Shown here: positions 41,939 through 50,255 of the stretch, in pieces
Layout: each line of letters starts with the position of its first letter
How positions within the stretch are numbered: position 1 is the first letter of the stretch
Source: Chloroflexota bacterium
Lineage (GTDB): Bacteria > Chloroflexota > Dehalococcoidia > Lucifugimonadales > Lucifugimonadaceae
DNA length: 64,000 bases
Assembly (NCBI GenBank): GCA_027618835.1
Contig: JAQCHZ010000001.1
Location: 62,001-126,000 of the forward strand
Reading direction: 5' to 3'
Notes under the pieces: model-generated
Database searches by the model: none
What the model was told of the DNA's origin: nothing
What the model saw: the letters and a program-made list of their open reading frames with translations, nothing else
Made by a program: the position numbers and the translations under genes

Positions 41939-42592
41939 CTACCTGCGCCGCTGTATCCGCCTGCGATGCGAGCGATTACGTCTAGTTCTCGCCAACGCTA
42001 AGAATTTCTTACGAGCTTCATTCAACGAATGTGAATATCTCGTGGCGGAACCGTTCGAAACGCCAGCCAAATTTGCCACGGCGACCACTTCAGTCGCCAC
42101 AGGAACCTCAACTATTGGTACTGTCGCTTCAACTGGAGGAGGCGCAATCCCACCAGCCCGTCTCAACTCAGCTTCTACAAAAATAAAGTCGCGCTGCGGA
42201 ATAATGTGCAGCATGCCGTAGAAGGCATGGGGCCAAAGATGTGGCGGCCATTTTTTGACGTACTCGAGAGTAGGTCCTACTTGATATCCATCAATGTAGT
42301 CCGTTTCATCGAGCACTACATCAGCGCTGAGTTCAACTCTGTGAGGAAAGACTTCCTTCTCACGGTGGTGCTTCCAGATTCGCTCTTCGTCTTCGAAACT
42401 ATCTGATGTGACAGTGGCTGTTGCCGCAAAGCCTTTTTTGTCTGAGACGTAGTACAAAACCCTGTCTTCAGGTCCCATTCGCACCGCTTTTTTGCGGTTC
42501 TGGGTGTCTACGCCCTGCATCGAAAAACCACGCGACCGGGTGATATCCAGATTTTCCTGGGTAGTCACGAGCATCCAGAAGGTTTTTCCCAT
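41939..42592 (-). CDS. EVE-domain protein with basic C-terminal tail
   Basis: A 217-residue protein. Residues 1-145 form an EVE (PUA-like) domain: TFWMLVTTQENLDITRSRGF, DRVLYYVSDKKGFAATATV, IWKHHREKEVFPHRVELS and YGMLHIIPQRDFIFVE. EVE domains bind modified bases in DNA or RNA, and several act in restriction or RNA metabolism. A Pro/Val/Ala-rich linker (VEATVPIVEVPVATEVV) leads to a strongly basic end (RTRRNRSHRRRIQRRR) suited to nucleic-acid binding. No methylase or nuclease gene is next to it, so no defence system can be claimed. Confidence 0.85.
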   Translation of the reverse strand: MGKTFWMLVTTQENLDITRSRGFSMQGVDTQNRKKAVRMGPEDRVLYYVSDKKGFAATATVTSDSFEDEERIWKHHREKEVFPHRVELSADVVLDETDYIDGYQVGPTLEYVKKWPPHLWPHAFYGMLHIIPQRDFIFVEAELRRAGGIAPPPVEATVPIVEVPVATEVVAVANLAGVSNGSATRYSHSLNEARKKFLALARTRRNRSHRRRIQRRR

Positions 42593-42736
42593 ATTGCGAT
42601 GATTCCGATGCGGTACTTATGCTGCAGTCACGCATCATGGTATTTCATCAAGCCACTGCAAGGCGAACATTTCGCTACACTTCACTCCACTCAGCGATTA
42701 CATTCGCCTGTATCTACGCCTAATAAAACGAAAGAT

Positions 42737-43231
42737 ATGACGAACGACAAAACTATCGAAGCGACTGTTGTCGGGTTTCTCGACTCGACAGAGATTCCTT
42801 ACGAAGTAGTGGGAATCGATCCCGACTTCGCAGATACCGCCGAGTTCTGCGAGAAGTACGACTTCCCGCTCGAAAACTCCGCCAACACGATCATCGTGGC
42901 GTCGAAAAAGAAGCCAAAACGTTCACTGCTTCAGTTGTACGAGCCACTCACCGGCTCGATGTGAACCACGTGGTGAAGCCCGAGGATGAACGTCGGCAAA
43001 GTCTCGTTCGCCCGTCCAGAGGAAACTGCCGAATTAACCGGCATGATGATCGGTGGTGTCACGGCACTCGCACTTCCCGATCAAATCAAAATCTACATTG
43101 ACGACGGACTCATGAACCTCGAATACATCATCCTCGGAGGCGGCAGCAGATCGATCAAGATCAAAATCTCGCCCAAGAGATTTCTCTCGGTGCCCAACGC
43201 CGAAGTGATCAAAGGGCTTGTTACGGGGTAA
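42737..43231 (+). pseudogene. YbaK/EbsC-type aminoacyl-tRNA deacylase-like protein with two compensating frameshifts
   Basis: Read from the ATG at 42737 the frame gives TNDKTIEATVVGFLDSTEIP to SKKKPKR. It then must shift by one base near 42922 (a lost T in cgttcac) to read FTASVVRATHRLDVNHVVKP. It shifts back near 42982 (an extra G) into MNVGKVSFARPEETAELTG and the end. The joined protein is a normal YbaK-domain layout: substrate pocket, SANTIIVASKKK, LDVNHV, GKVSFARPEE and GMMIGGVTALAL. The pairing of one loss and one gain within 60 bases that restores the frame points to sequence error as much as decay. Confidence 0.8.
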
Positions 43232-44374
43232 CTAAACCGATTCTGGTCTACCGTTCGCAGCGGATCTATAAGCCGCCGAGATGACCTTCGACGCCCCTAA
43301 CGCCTGTTGTGCCGACATCTCAGGTGCGACGCCCTCCTCGATGCAATCTAAGAACGCCTCGATATCGTCGGGATACCAGCGTGTTTCATCGAAAAGAGGA
43401 CTGTAATTCGTTTTCTTAGGAATCCCCACTGCTTGATTGGTCGATCTCCACATGCCCATCGGATCCTGTGGATGCGGAGCGGGTAGCTTCGGCGGCTCGG
43501 CGGTAGAGAACACCTCAATCCGCGGCTCCCAGGCATCGAACCTTTCCGTACCTAACTCCCCGACTATCGTGATTCGGTGTGGACCGCCAGCCGGGTGACT
43601 ATTCCACCCGATACGACCACCGGTTGCGGTTGCCACAATTCCGCCGTCAAACGACATCGATACTGCTCCAAAGTCTTCGGTGTCGTTACGTTCATGTTGC
43701 TCAAAGAAATAGTTGCCGGTCACGCCAGAAACTTCACTCGGTACGTCGTCAATCAGCCACAAGCACAAGCCGATCGGGTAGACGCCCAGATCGAAAAACT
43801 CCCGTTTTGACTCAACAAATGTGAACTGCGTCGGTTCGGCTGTTTCGACTCTGGCTCCGCTATTCGATGCAGTGCCGCCGGGTTCTTTGGCGAAAAGAAT
43901 GTCGGTGTGAACGGCAAGTAGATTTCCAAGCCGCCCCGATTCAACGCATTCCTTGGCAGCCTTCGCCCAATGGGTGTTCACGAACGAGTACATCTGAGAT
44001 ATCGAACCCGACTCAGTGATGGCATCGACTACTAGCTCAGCCTTGTCGCTGCTCAAAGCCAGCGGTTTGTCCAAATACAAAATCTTGCCGGCTTTCGCAC
44101 AGGCAATCGCAACTCGATGGCGGCGTTCGACATCGGCACACATGCTCACAATATCGACTTCAGGAAGTGCCGACGCCGTTTCGATTCCCTCGATATACGG
44201 AACACCATATTGCACGGCGAGACCCTGATTCAGCGAACGCCGGCGTTCATCGATGTCGGCTTCATCGGCTATAGCAACTATGTGCGATCTTGGATCGGAG
44301 TCGAAGCCTGCAGCGTGGTTTTCCTGATGAGTCTGCAATCCACCGATGCACAGCACTCCGCGTGATTTGGTCAT
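43232..44374 (-). CDS. Gfo/Idh/MocA-family oxidoreductase
   Basis: A 380-residue NAD(P)-dependent dehydrogenase of the glucose-fructose oxidoreductase family. The N-terminal Rossmann half has VLCIGGLQTHQENH (a degenerate GxGxxG), VSMCADVERRHRVAIACAKAG and the signature LYLDKPLA (Lys of the EKP motif, Glu replaced by Asp). The C-terminal half carries NTHWAKAAKECVE, FFDLGVYPIGLCLWL and GNYFFEQHERND. It overlaps the upstream small gene by four bases (ATGA) and abuts the YbaK pseudogene. Substrate unknown, probably a sugar or inositol derivative. Confidence 0.88.
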   Translation of the reverse strand: MTKSRGVLCIGGLQTHQENHAAGFDSDPRSHIVAIADEADIDERRRSLNQGLAVQYGVPYIEGIETASALPEVDIVSMCADVERRHRVAIACAKAGKILYLDKPLALSSDKAELVVDAITESGSISQMYSFVNTHWAKAAKECVESGRLGNLLAVHTDILFAKEPGGTASNSGARVETAEPTQFTFVESKREFFDLGVYPIGLCLWLIDDVPSEVSGVTGNYFFEQHERNDTEDFGAVSMSFDGGIVATATGGRIGWNSHPAGGPHRITIVGELGTERFDAWEPRIEVFSTAEPPKLPAPHPQDPMGMWRSTNQAVGIPKKTNYSPLFDETRWYPDDIEAFLDCIEEGVAPEMSAQQALGASKVISAAYRSAANGRPESV

Positions 44375-44769
44375 CGTGACACCTGCTCGACAGTGCGTTG
44401 GGCACCCAATGTGCCATCAAAGTAGATAGCACCAGACGACCCGAGCAGCATGATCTCCGGCTCCGACGATTCATTCGACCCGGAAGGACCAACGGAGATT
44501 AGCGCACTCGACCCGTTCGCCCATACCGCATGAATCGTCCCATTAGACTCGCCATTCCCTGATCGCTTCAACCGACTCGGTTCGCCGCCGAATATCCGGT
44601 TGCAAATTTCTACAATCAACGAAATCGAATCATCGACAGAAACTCCGGGATCAATACGATCAAGCCAGCGAACAAAGCGCGGCGTGCCAACACGATCATT
44701 GCCGACGGTCGAAACTAACGAATCGGCAAGTCGCTGAAGGTAGCCAGTGTTTTCGTAATTTTCGAGCAT
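44371..44769 (-). CDS. Small partner of the Gfo/Idh oxidoreductase, unknown function
   Basis: 132 residues; its stop overlaps the start of the Gfo/Idh gene, so the two are coupled. The second half (IFGGEPSRLKRSG, GTIHAVWANGSSALISVGP, PEIMLLGSSGAIYFDG) looks like the C-terminal beta-sheet of Gfo/Idh proteins, with the typical GSSGAIYFDG strand pair. It lacks a nucleotide-binding half. It may be a stand-alone fragment of such a domain acting with the following enzyme, or a remnant of a longer gene. This reading is inference from pattern. Confidence 0.55.
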   Translation of the reverse strand: MLENYENTGYLQRLADSLVSTVGNDRVGTPRFVRWLDRIDPGVSVDDSISLIVEICNRIFGGEPSRLKRSGNGESNGTIHAVWANGSSALISVGPSGSNESSEPEIMLLGSSGAIYFDGTLGAQRTVEQVSR

Positions 44770-44803
44770 GACGAGATAATACCGCCATCCCGCATCTCAG
44801 AGC

Positions 44804-45697
44804 CTATTGATCGGGTCGAGATTGGTACTTGCTGCGAATCCAAATCGCAATACCGTTCATGCTGAGCAGAACGATCAGAAGCACAATAATTGCCGCAGCT
44901 GCAATACCCCTGAACGAATGCTGAGGCTGGCTGACCCAAGTGAAGATCTGCAGCGGAAGTACCGTGAATTTCGAATCTGGCGAAGTCGGGATGAACGTTA
45001 CCCAAACTAGCGACGAAATAATCAAAATCGGTGCCGATTCACCAATTGCTCGTGAAAGGGCAAGAATTATTCCGCTCATCATGCCCGGGAGCGCCTGCGG
45101 AAGCACGACGGCTTTTACAACCTGCCACCGATTCGCCCCCATGGCATACGCAGCATCACGATAGCTCGACGGCACAGCTTTCATCGCTTCTTGGGACGCG
45201 ATCACCACGATTGGGAGAATCAACAGCGTCATCGTCAGCGCGCCAGCAGTCACGCTACGTGAGCCGTTGAACAAGAACTGAACGAACACAGCTAATCCCA
45301 GCAGTCCGTAGATCACACTAGGCACACCAGCAAGGTTCGCTATGTTGAGTTCGATGAGTCGATTAAAACGATTTTTACTCGCAAATTCTTCGAGATAAAT
45401 TGCAGTTCCAACACCGATAGGGATCGTCAATAGCGCTGTCATCCCAACAATCCAAATCGTTCCGGCGAGTGGAGCCAGAATTCCAGAGTTCTCTGCCTTA
45501 CGAGATGCATAGCTGCTCAGGAAGTTGATATTCAGAAACGGCAGTCCATCGATCAAAACGTCGAATAGAAGTGCTGCTAATCCGAGAATACCGACAACAA
45601 CCGCGAGTGCGAATCCAACAACAAAAATCCTGTCGCGCAAAACTCGTATCGCATGAAGTTTTTGGCGCTTGTTGATTATTGACTCTTGCTTATTCAT
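44804..45697 (-). CDS. pstA: Phosphate ABC transporter permease
   Basis: A 297-residue inner-membrane permease with six predicted helices. The ABC-permease loop is [31 protein letters not shown] near residues 170-200. [25 protein letters not shown] and the long periplasmic loop before LLALVFD-type helices match PstA. Its start overlaps the end of pstC by 8 bp. The next gene in line should be pstB, but the downstream gene is unrelated. Confidence 0.93.
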   Translation of the reverse strand: MNKQESIINKRQKLHAIRVLRDRIFVVGFALAVVVGILGLAALLFDVLIDGLPFLNINFLSSYASRKAENSGILAPLAGTIWIVGMTALLTIPIGVGTAIYLEEFASKNRFNRLIELNIANLAGVPSVIYGLLGLAVFVQFLFNGSRSVTAGALTMTLLILPIVVIASQEAMKAVPSSYRDAAYAMGANRWQVVKAVVLPQALPGMMSGIILALSRAIGESAPILIISSLVWVTFIPTSPDSKFTVLPLQIFTWVSQPQHSFRGIAAAAIIVLLIVLLSMNGIAIWIRSKYQSRPDQ

Positions 45698-46640
45698 ATT
45701 GCTGCCTGAATCGAGAGATCACCCAACGGCCGACGATGTTCATAGCGAGAGTCATTACGAACAGCAGCAGACCAACAGCGAAGATCGTCTTGTACTCAAG
45801 AGATCCCTGTGGCGTTTCACCCAAACTAACCTGCACGATGTAGGCGGTCATCGCCTGAATGCTTTCGAGAGGATTAAGCGTGAGATTCGGCGTTGCACCC
45901 GCGGCGATCTTTACGATCATCGTTTCACCGATCGCTCGTGATACACCGAGAATGAACGAAGCAACGATTCCTGATAGCGCAGCCGGAATAACAACCTTGG
46001 TCGACACTTCAAATCGAGTAGCACCGAGCGCATAAGCGGCATCTCGGAGCGAACGTGGCACAGCGACCATCGCATCTTCACTCAGCGTCGAGACCATCGG
46101 CATAATCATCAGCCCCATAACGAGACCTGCCGAGAGTGCGTTGAAAACGATCACCTGGTCGTGTCCGAATATGTTCTGGAGAATCGGCGTCACGAATGTG
46201 AGAGCGAAGTATCCATAAACGACGGTGGGAATTCCGGCAAGTACTTCGAGAATCGGCTTCAATACTCTGCGCAGTCGTTCAGGTGCGTACTCGGAAAGGA
46301 AAATCGCAGATCCGAGTCCGAGCGTTAGCGATACGAGACCCGCTATTACCGCCACCAGTAGCGTGCCGCCGACCAGCGACAATACGCCGAATTTCTGAGG
46401 CGAGAATAGCGGCGCCCATTCGGTTCCGGTTAGGAATTCCCAAGGCGATACTTCGGCGAAAAATCCGACGCTCTGTGAGACAAGAATGATGACGATGCCG
46501 ACAGTGGTGAGAATCGAAATCAGTACGGCGGCGCGCAGCAACCATGTGAAAACTGTTTGTTCAGCGTGCTGTCGTCGTCGTCGACGCGCCACACGCTCAA
46601 ACAGATCACGGTTTGATTGGATTTCGGAGGTTGTCGCCAT
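45690..46640 (-). CDS. pstC: Phosphate ABC transporter permease
   Basis: A 316-residue permease, first of the membrane pair. After a basic amphipathic start ([13 protein letters not shown]) come [20 protein letters not shown], a periplasmic [18 protein letters not shown] region found in PstC, and the permease loop [25 protein letters not shown]. The stretch [19 protein letters not shown] is diagnostic. It follows pstS by about 200 bp, including a terminator, and overlaps pstA by 8 bp. Confidence 0.94.
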   Translation of the reverse strand: MATTSEIQSNRDLFERVARRRRRQHAEQTVFTWLLRAAVLISILTTVGIVIILVSQSVGFFAEVSPWEFLTGTEWAPLFSPQKFGVLSLVGGTLLVAVIAGLVSLTLGLGSAIFLSEYAPERLRRVLKPILEVLAGIPTVVYGYFALTFVTPILQNIFGHDQVIVFNALSAGLVMGLMIMPMVSTLSEDAMVAVPRSLRDAAYALGATRFEVSTKVVIPAALSGIVASFILGVSRAIGETMIVKIAAGATPNLTLNPLESIQAMTAYIVQVSLGETPQGSLEYKTIFAVGLLLFVMTLAMNIVGRWVISRFRQQYE

Positions 46641-46724
46641 CTAGTCAGATGTTTTCCGCATGGGTTGCTGAATTCGACTGAATTCAGGCCTCGACACCAA
46701 ATTTTCGACTCTCTGGAATCTTCC

Positions 46725-46764
46725 AAAAAAAGAGTCACGGCAAGTGTAAAACTCACCGTGACTC
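46725..46764 (-). terminator. Intrinsic terminator between pstS and pstC
   Basis: On the minus strand GAGTCACGG pairs with CCGTGACTC over nine bases, and the 3' arm is directly followed by seven T (46731-46725). The loop is about 15 bases. It should stop most transcripts after pstS and let a fraction through to pstC-pstA, giving the usual excess of binding protein over permease. Confidence 0.85.
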
Positions 46765-46836
46765 CAGATTGCAGGTCAATTGTTAACCCTGCGTTATTGA
46801 TCGTCTCGAATTGTCGAGCGAAGCAGGGTTCAGAAC

Positions 46837-47778
46837 TTAGTTAAGGCCTTCGAGTTGCGACTGGTAATCGGCCTCAGAAAGCCCGACATACCCAACCTCT
46901 TCAGCCAGCTCAGCAGCATTGTTCATGTAGTACTCGATGAAGTCACGAACTTCAGTTCGTTCGAGCGACGCATTGTTTACGTATATGAACATCGGTCGTG
47001 AAAGCGGTGCGTAACTGCCATCATTGATCGTCGTAACGCTCGGCACAACGCAACCATCACCACTGTCGACCGAGACCACGTTCAATATCTCAGAGTTCTC
47101 GGTGTAGTAAGCGAACCCAAAGTAGCCCATAGCGCCCTGATCGCCAGATACTCCCTGCACAAGTACATTGTCGTCAGACGACGCTGTGTAATCGGCCCTG
47201 CTGGCATCTTCTTTATCGTTTATCGCAGCAGTGAAATAGTCGAACGTTCCTGAATCGGTGTCCGGACCATAGAGTCGCAATGGCTTGTCAGGAAACTCGC
47301 TGCGAACCTCATTCCAGTTGTCGACGGAAGATCCAGGTTCCCAGATCTGTTTCAGCTCGGCAACAGTCAGGCAAGTGGCAAAGTCGTTTGATTTATTAAT
47401 AACAATCGAAAGCCCGTCATATGCGATGGTGAATTCGGTGAATTCGACTCCATTGGCAGCGGCTTGGGCACTTTCGGAATCTTTGATTGGTCTCGATGCA
47501 TCGGCGATATCGATCTCGCCCTCTACGAATCGCTTGAATCCGCCACCGGTGCCTGAGATTCCTACTGGAATCTGAACTTCGGGTCGGTCCACTCGGAACT
47601 CTTCGGCAACGGCCTGGGAGATTGGAAACACAGTCGACGAACCGTCGATGAGAATCTCACTCGACTCGGCTCCAGAACCACCTTCACCGCCTCCACAGGC
47701 GGCGATGATTCCAACAATTAATAGAGAAGTAACAATGAGAGCTTTATTTAAAAATTTCTTGAATTCGTTCTTGATCAC
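46837..47778 (-). CDS. pstS: Phosphate-binding lipoprotein
   Basis: A 313-residue periplasmic or surface phosphate receptor. The lipobox IVGIIAAC places Cys near residue 28. Mature-protein markers of PstS are present: IDGSSTVFPISQAVAEEF, GISGTGGGFKRFVEGEID, ADASRPIKDSE, FTIAYDGLSIVINKSN, YGPDTDSGTFDYF and QGAMGYFGFAYY. The start is GTG at 47778 with GGAG 13 bases upstream. The gene precedes pstC on the same strand and follows a PhoR/PhoB-like pair. Candidate Pho-box repeats lie in the upstream gap. Confidence 0.95.
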   Translation of the reverse strand: MIKNEFKKFLNKALIVTSLLIVGIIAACGGGEGGSGAESSEILIDGSSTVFPISQAVAEEFRVDRPEVQIPVGISGTGGGFKRFVEGEIDIADASRPIKDSESAQAAANGVEFTEFTIAYDGLSIVINKSNDFATCLTVAELKQIWEPGSSVDNWNEVRSEFPDKPLRLYGPDTDSGTFDYFTAAINDKEDASRADYTASSDDNVLVQGVSGDQGAMGYFGFAYYTENSEILNVVSVDSGDGCVVPSVTTINDGSYAPLSRPMFIYVNNASLERTEVRDFIEYYMNNAAELAEEVGYVGLSEADYQSQLEGLN

Positions 47779-47873
47779 GTTGTTCAGAGCTCCTTGGCTC
47801 TAGTGCATACGTTTTCGATCTATATGTAGTAGGACTAGTGGAAAACCCCATCTAGTGACTACAGATTCAACCT

Positions 47874-47895
47874 TCACCATTAAGGCGAGGTTAAC
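47874..47895 (-). promoter_or_regulatory. Candidate Pho box upstream of pstS
   Basis: On the minus strand two 11-nt units, GTTAACCTCGC and CTTAATGGTGA, place a TTAA core at an 11-bp period, the layout of PhoB-type tandem sites. A third TTAACC lies 32 bp further upstream (47921-47927). The site is about 100 bp ahead of the pstS start. The evidence is a repeat pattern only. Confidence 0.35.
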
Positions 47896-48034
47896 TACTA
47901 GGAACGAGTCGTTGACAACCGGTTAAATACCAAGCATCAGTCAATGGCACGCCAGAAGCACGAAAAAAACGCGAGCGTCGAACCGGCATGGAAATCAGCC
48001 AGCCAACCGACGAAAAGAGAACACCTTTAATGCT

Positions 48035-49366
48035 CTAAGTTGGCACGGAGAATGCGAACTCGCTGCCCTCACCAACTGAGCTTCTTACCGACATCACTCC
48101 GCCATGAGCATCGACTATATGACGGGCGATCGATAGCCCTAGTCCAGTACTCGGTTGTGAGCGCGCCGCATCTGCCTTGAAGAAACGTTCAAAGATATGC
48201 GGAAGGTGTCCAGGCTCGATTCCCAACCCTGTGTCAGCCACGCTGAACCAAACGGTTCCGTCATCGACCCAGCCCTTTACAGTGACCGTGTCCCCGGCCC
48301 TGCTCCACTTAACCGCGTTACTGATCAGATTGGTGAAAACGTGATCGATATGTTTCGCATCGACCAACACTGTTGGAAGATCTTCAGACAAATTCGTTTC
48401 GAGTGTCAATTCCGAATCAATTGCAATCGCAGAAAACTGCTTGATAGCTGTTTTGACCAGCGAATGCGCATCGACCGGCTTTAGCTCCAGCGGCGATTCA
48501 CCCGACTCAAGCCGAGACAGTTCAAGCATCTCGGCGATCAATTGATCCATCCGATCAACATCTTCGCGAATCATCTGAAGAAACGCCCCACGCCCTTCCG
48601 GATCGTCGATCGCCCCGCGCTGCAAAGTCTCAGCGGATGCGCGAATTCCAGCTAACGGCGTTCGTAGTTCGTGCGAAGCGTTCGATACGAACTCTCGGCG
48701 CGTAGTATCGAGTCGTCGAACATCCGTTAGATCAGTTAATAGCAATAGCGCTCGAACCAGATCGGAATCGGGGCGCGGAAACGGAGTCGACACCGCCATT
48801 ATTGTGCGGTGGTTGTCGAACAACTCGATTTCAGCCGAAATCGATTCATTAGTCGCCATCGATCGAGTCACAACTCGGATGACGTCTGGATGGCTCGTTA
48901 GCGAAGAGAGCTGCATACCAGGTTGGACGTTGCCCAGTGAACTGAGTAGTTCAATCGACGCGGGGTTCGCTGATTCGATCACGCCTTGATCATCGACTAC
49001 GACAACACCTTCACGCATCAAATCGAGAATTGAAGCAAGTCTTACTCGTTCAGCCGATTCGTCGGAAATATCATCAGCAACTCGGTCAACCAACCGGTTT
49101 ACCGCTCGCGCCAATCGCGTCAACTCGGCAGGACCAGTTGGGTCAAGTCTATGAGATCGATCAATCGATGTAGAGCGAATTACGTCCTCAGTGAGTTCAG
49201 TAAATTGCCTGTGGAGCCTGATCGAAAGGAATACCACCACAATGATCGCAAGAATGGCAGCCAGTATCGTGCCGACTACGCCGAAAGTTAGTGATCCAGC
49301 TGCGACGAGCGCCACCAGCAAGCTTGTTTCAACAAGCATTCGCCAGCGCAGTGACACGTTACTCAA
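48035..49366 (-). CDS. phoR: PhoR-like sensor histidine kinase
   Basis: 443 residues: two membrane helices (about 9-50), a HAMP-like linker, a PAS domain (about 110-200; ASILDLMREGVVVVDDQG), a HisKA domain with the phospho-acceptor in SNASHELRTPLAGIR near residue 230, and a HATPase_c domain with FTNLISNAVKWS (N box), VADTGLGIEPGHLP (G1), FERFFKAD and GLGLSIARHIV (G2). This is the PhoR layout. The TTG start at 49366 is 52 bp after the response-regulator stop. With pstS downstream, it probably senses phosphate through the transporter and controls it via PhoB. Confidence 0.88.
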   Translation of the reverse strand: MSNVSLRWRMLVETSLLVALVAAGSLTFGVVGTILAAILAIIVVVFLSIRLHRQFTELTEDVIRSTSIDRSHRLDPTGPAELTRLARAVNRLVDRVADDISDESAERVRLASILDLMREGVVVVDDQGVIESANPASIELLSSLGNVQPGMQLSSLTSHPDVIRVVTRSMATNESISAEIELFDNHRTIMAVSTPFPRPDSDLVRALLLLTDLTDVRRLDTTRREFVSNASHELRTPLAGIRASAETLQRGAIDDPEGRGAFLQMIREDVDRMDQLIAEMLELSRLESGESPLELKPVDAHSLVKTAIKQFSAIAIDSELTLETNLSEDLPTVLVDAKHIDHVFTNLISNAVKWSRAGDTVTVKGWVDDGTVWFSVADTGLGIEPGHLPHIFERFFKADAARSQPSTGLGLSIARHIVDAHGGVMSVRSSVGEGSEFAFSVPT

Positions 49367-49418
49367 CTAGAACTCCAATTTTCGGTCATCAAGCGCATTA
49401 CCTAGTACAAAACCTCGT

Positions 49419-50165
49419 TCACACACTAATTCGATAACCGACTCCGCGAACCGTTCCGAGCAGCGTCGGCTTAGAAGGATCTTTTTCGATCTTCATTCGC
49501 AGCCACCTTACATGCACATCGACTGTCCGGGTGTCGCCCGAATACTCGAATCCCCACACGTCCTGTAACAATTGATCGCGTGTGTAAACTCTGCCCGGAT
49601 TCGCAGCCAAATGAGCCAGCAAATCGAACTCTCTGGGGCGCAGATCCAACTGCTTACCTTCAACAGTAACTAGGCGAGACCCTCGGTTAATCACTAAATC
49701 GCCAAGATCAATAATCTGGTCAACGGAACTCTGAGACACTGATTTGAGCATATCCATTCGGCGAATCTGAGCGCCGACTCGTGCGATTAACTCTCGCATA
49801 CTGAACGGCTTCGTTACGTAGTCGTCTGCACCCGACTCAAGACCACCGATCCGATCCATTTCAGAGTCGCGTGCGGTGAGCATTATCACTGGTGCTACTG
49901 AGCCATCCCGGCGCAGAGCCTTGCAGACTTCGATACCGTTCAAGGTTGGCAGCATCAGGTCGAGAATGATTACGTCGGGATCGTCCTGCCTGGCGGCAAT
50001 CAACCCTTCGCTGCCGTCATCGGCGACTACTACCTCGAAGCCATCGGCGACAAGGTTGTAGCGCAACGCTTCACGGAGGGTGCGATCATCTTCGACGACG
50101 AGAATCTTGAATTTGCGATCGGCTGACGAATTGGCGTCCACTCTATTGAGCTCCTGCACGAGCAT
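49419..50165 (-). CDS. phoB: PhoB/RegX3-like response regulator
   Basis: A 248-residue OmpR-family regulator. The receiver has the acidic pair VVEDDRTLRE near residues 25-27, the phospho-acceptor Asp in VIILDLMLPTLNG near residue 70, MLTARD and YVTKPFSMREL (Lys). The winged-helix domain covers residues about 150-245 (LVTVEGKQLDLRPREFDLL, RDQLLQDVWGFEYSGDTRTVDVHV). Together with the kinase just downstream it forms a standard two-component pair for phosphate limitation. A short N-terminal tail (LVQELNRVDANSSADR) precedes the receiver. Confidence 0.9.
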   Translation of the reverse strand: MLVQELNRVDANSSADRKFKILVVEDDRTLREALRYNLVADGFEVVVADDGSEGLIAARQDDPDVIILDLMLPTLNGIEVCKALRRDGSVAPVIMLTARDSEMDRIGGLESGADDYVTKPFSMRELIARVGAQIRRMDMLKSVSQSSVDQIIDLGDLVINRGSRLVTVEGKQLDLRPREFDLLAHLAANPGRVYTRDQLLQDVWGFEYSGDTRTVDVHVRWLRMKIEKDPSKPTLLGTVRGVGYRISV

Positions 50166-50255
50166 TCAAGCCGAACGATGAATATTTGTCACTCGGCAAA
50201 GTGCACGTTTGCGCCAAAGAATATCTGACTAGCCGAATAAACGCGCCATCAACCG

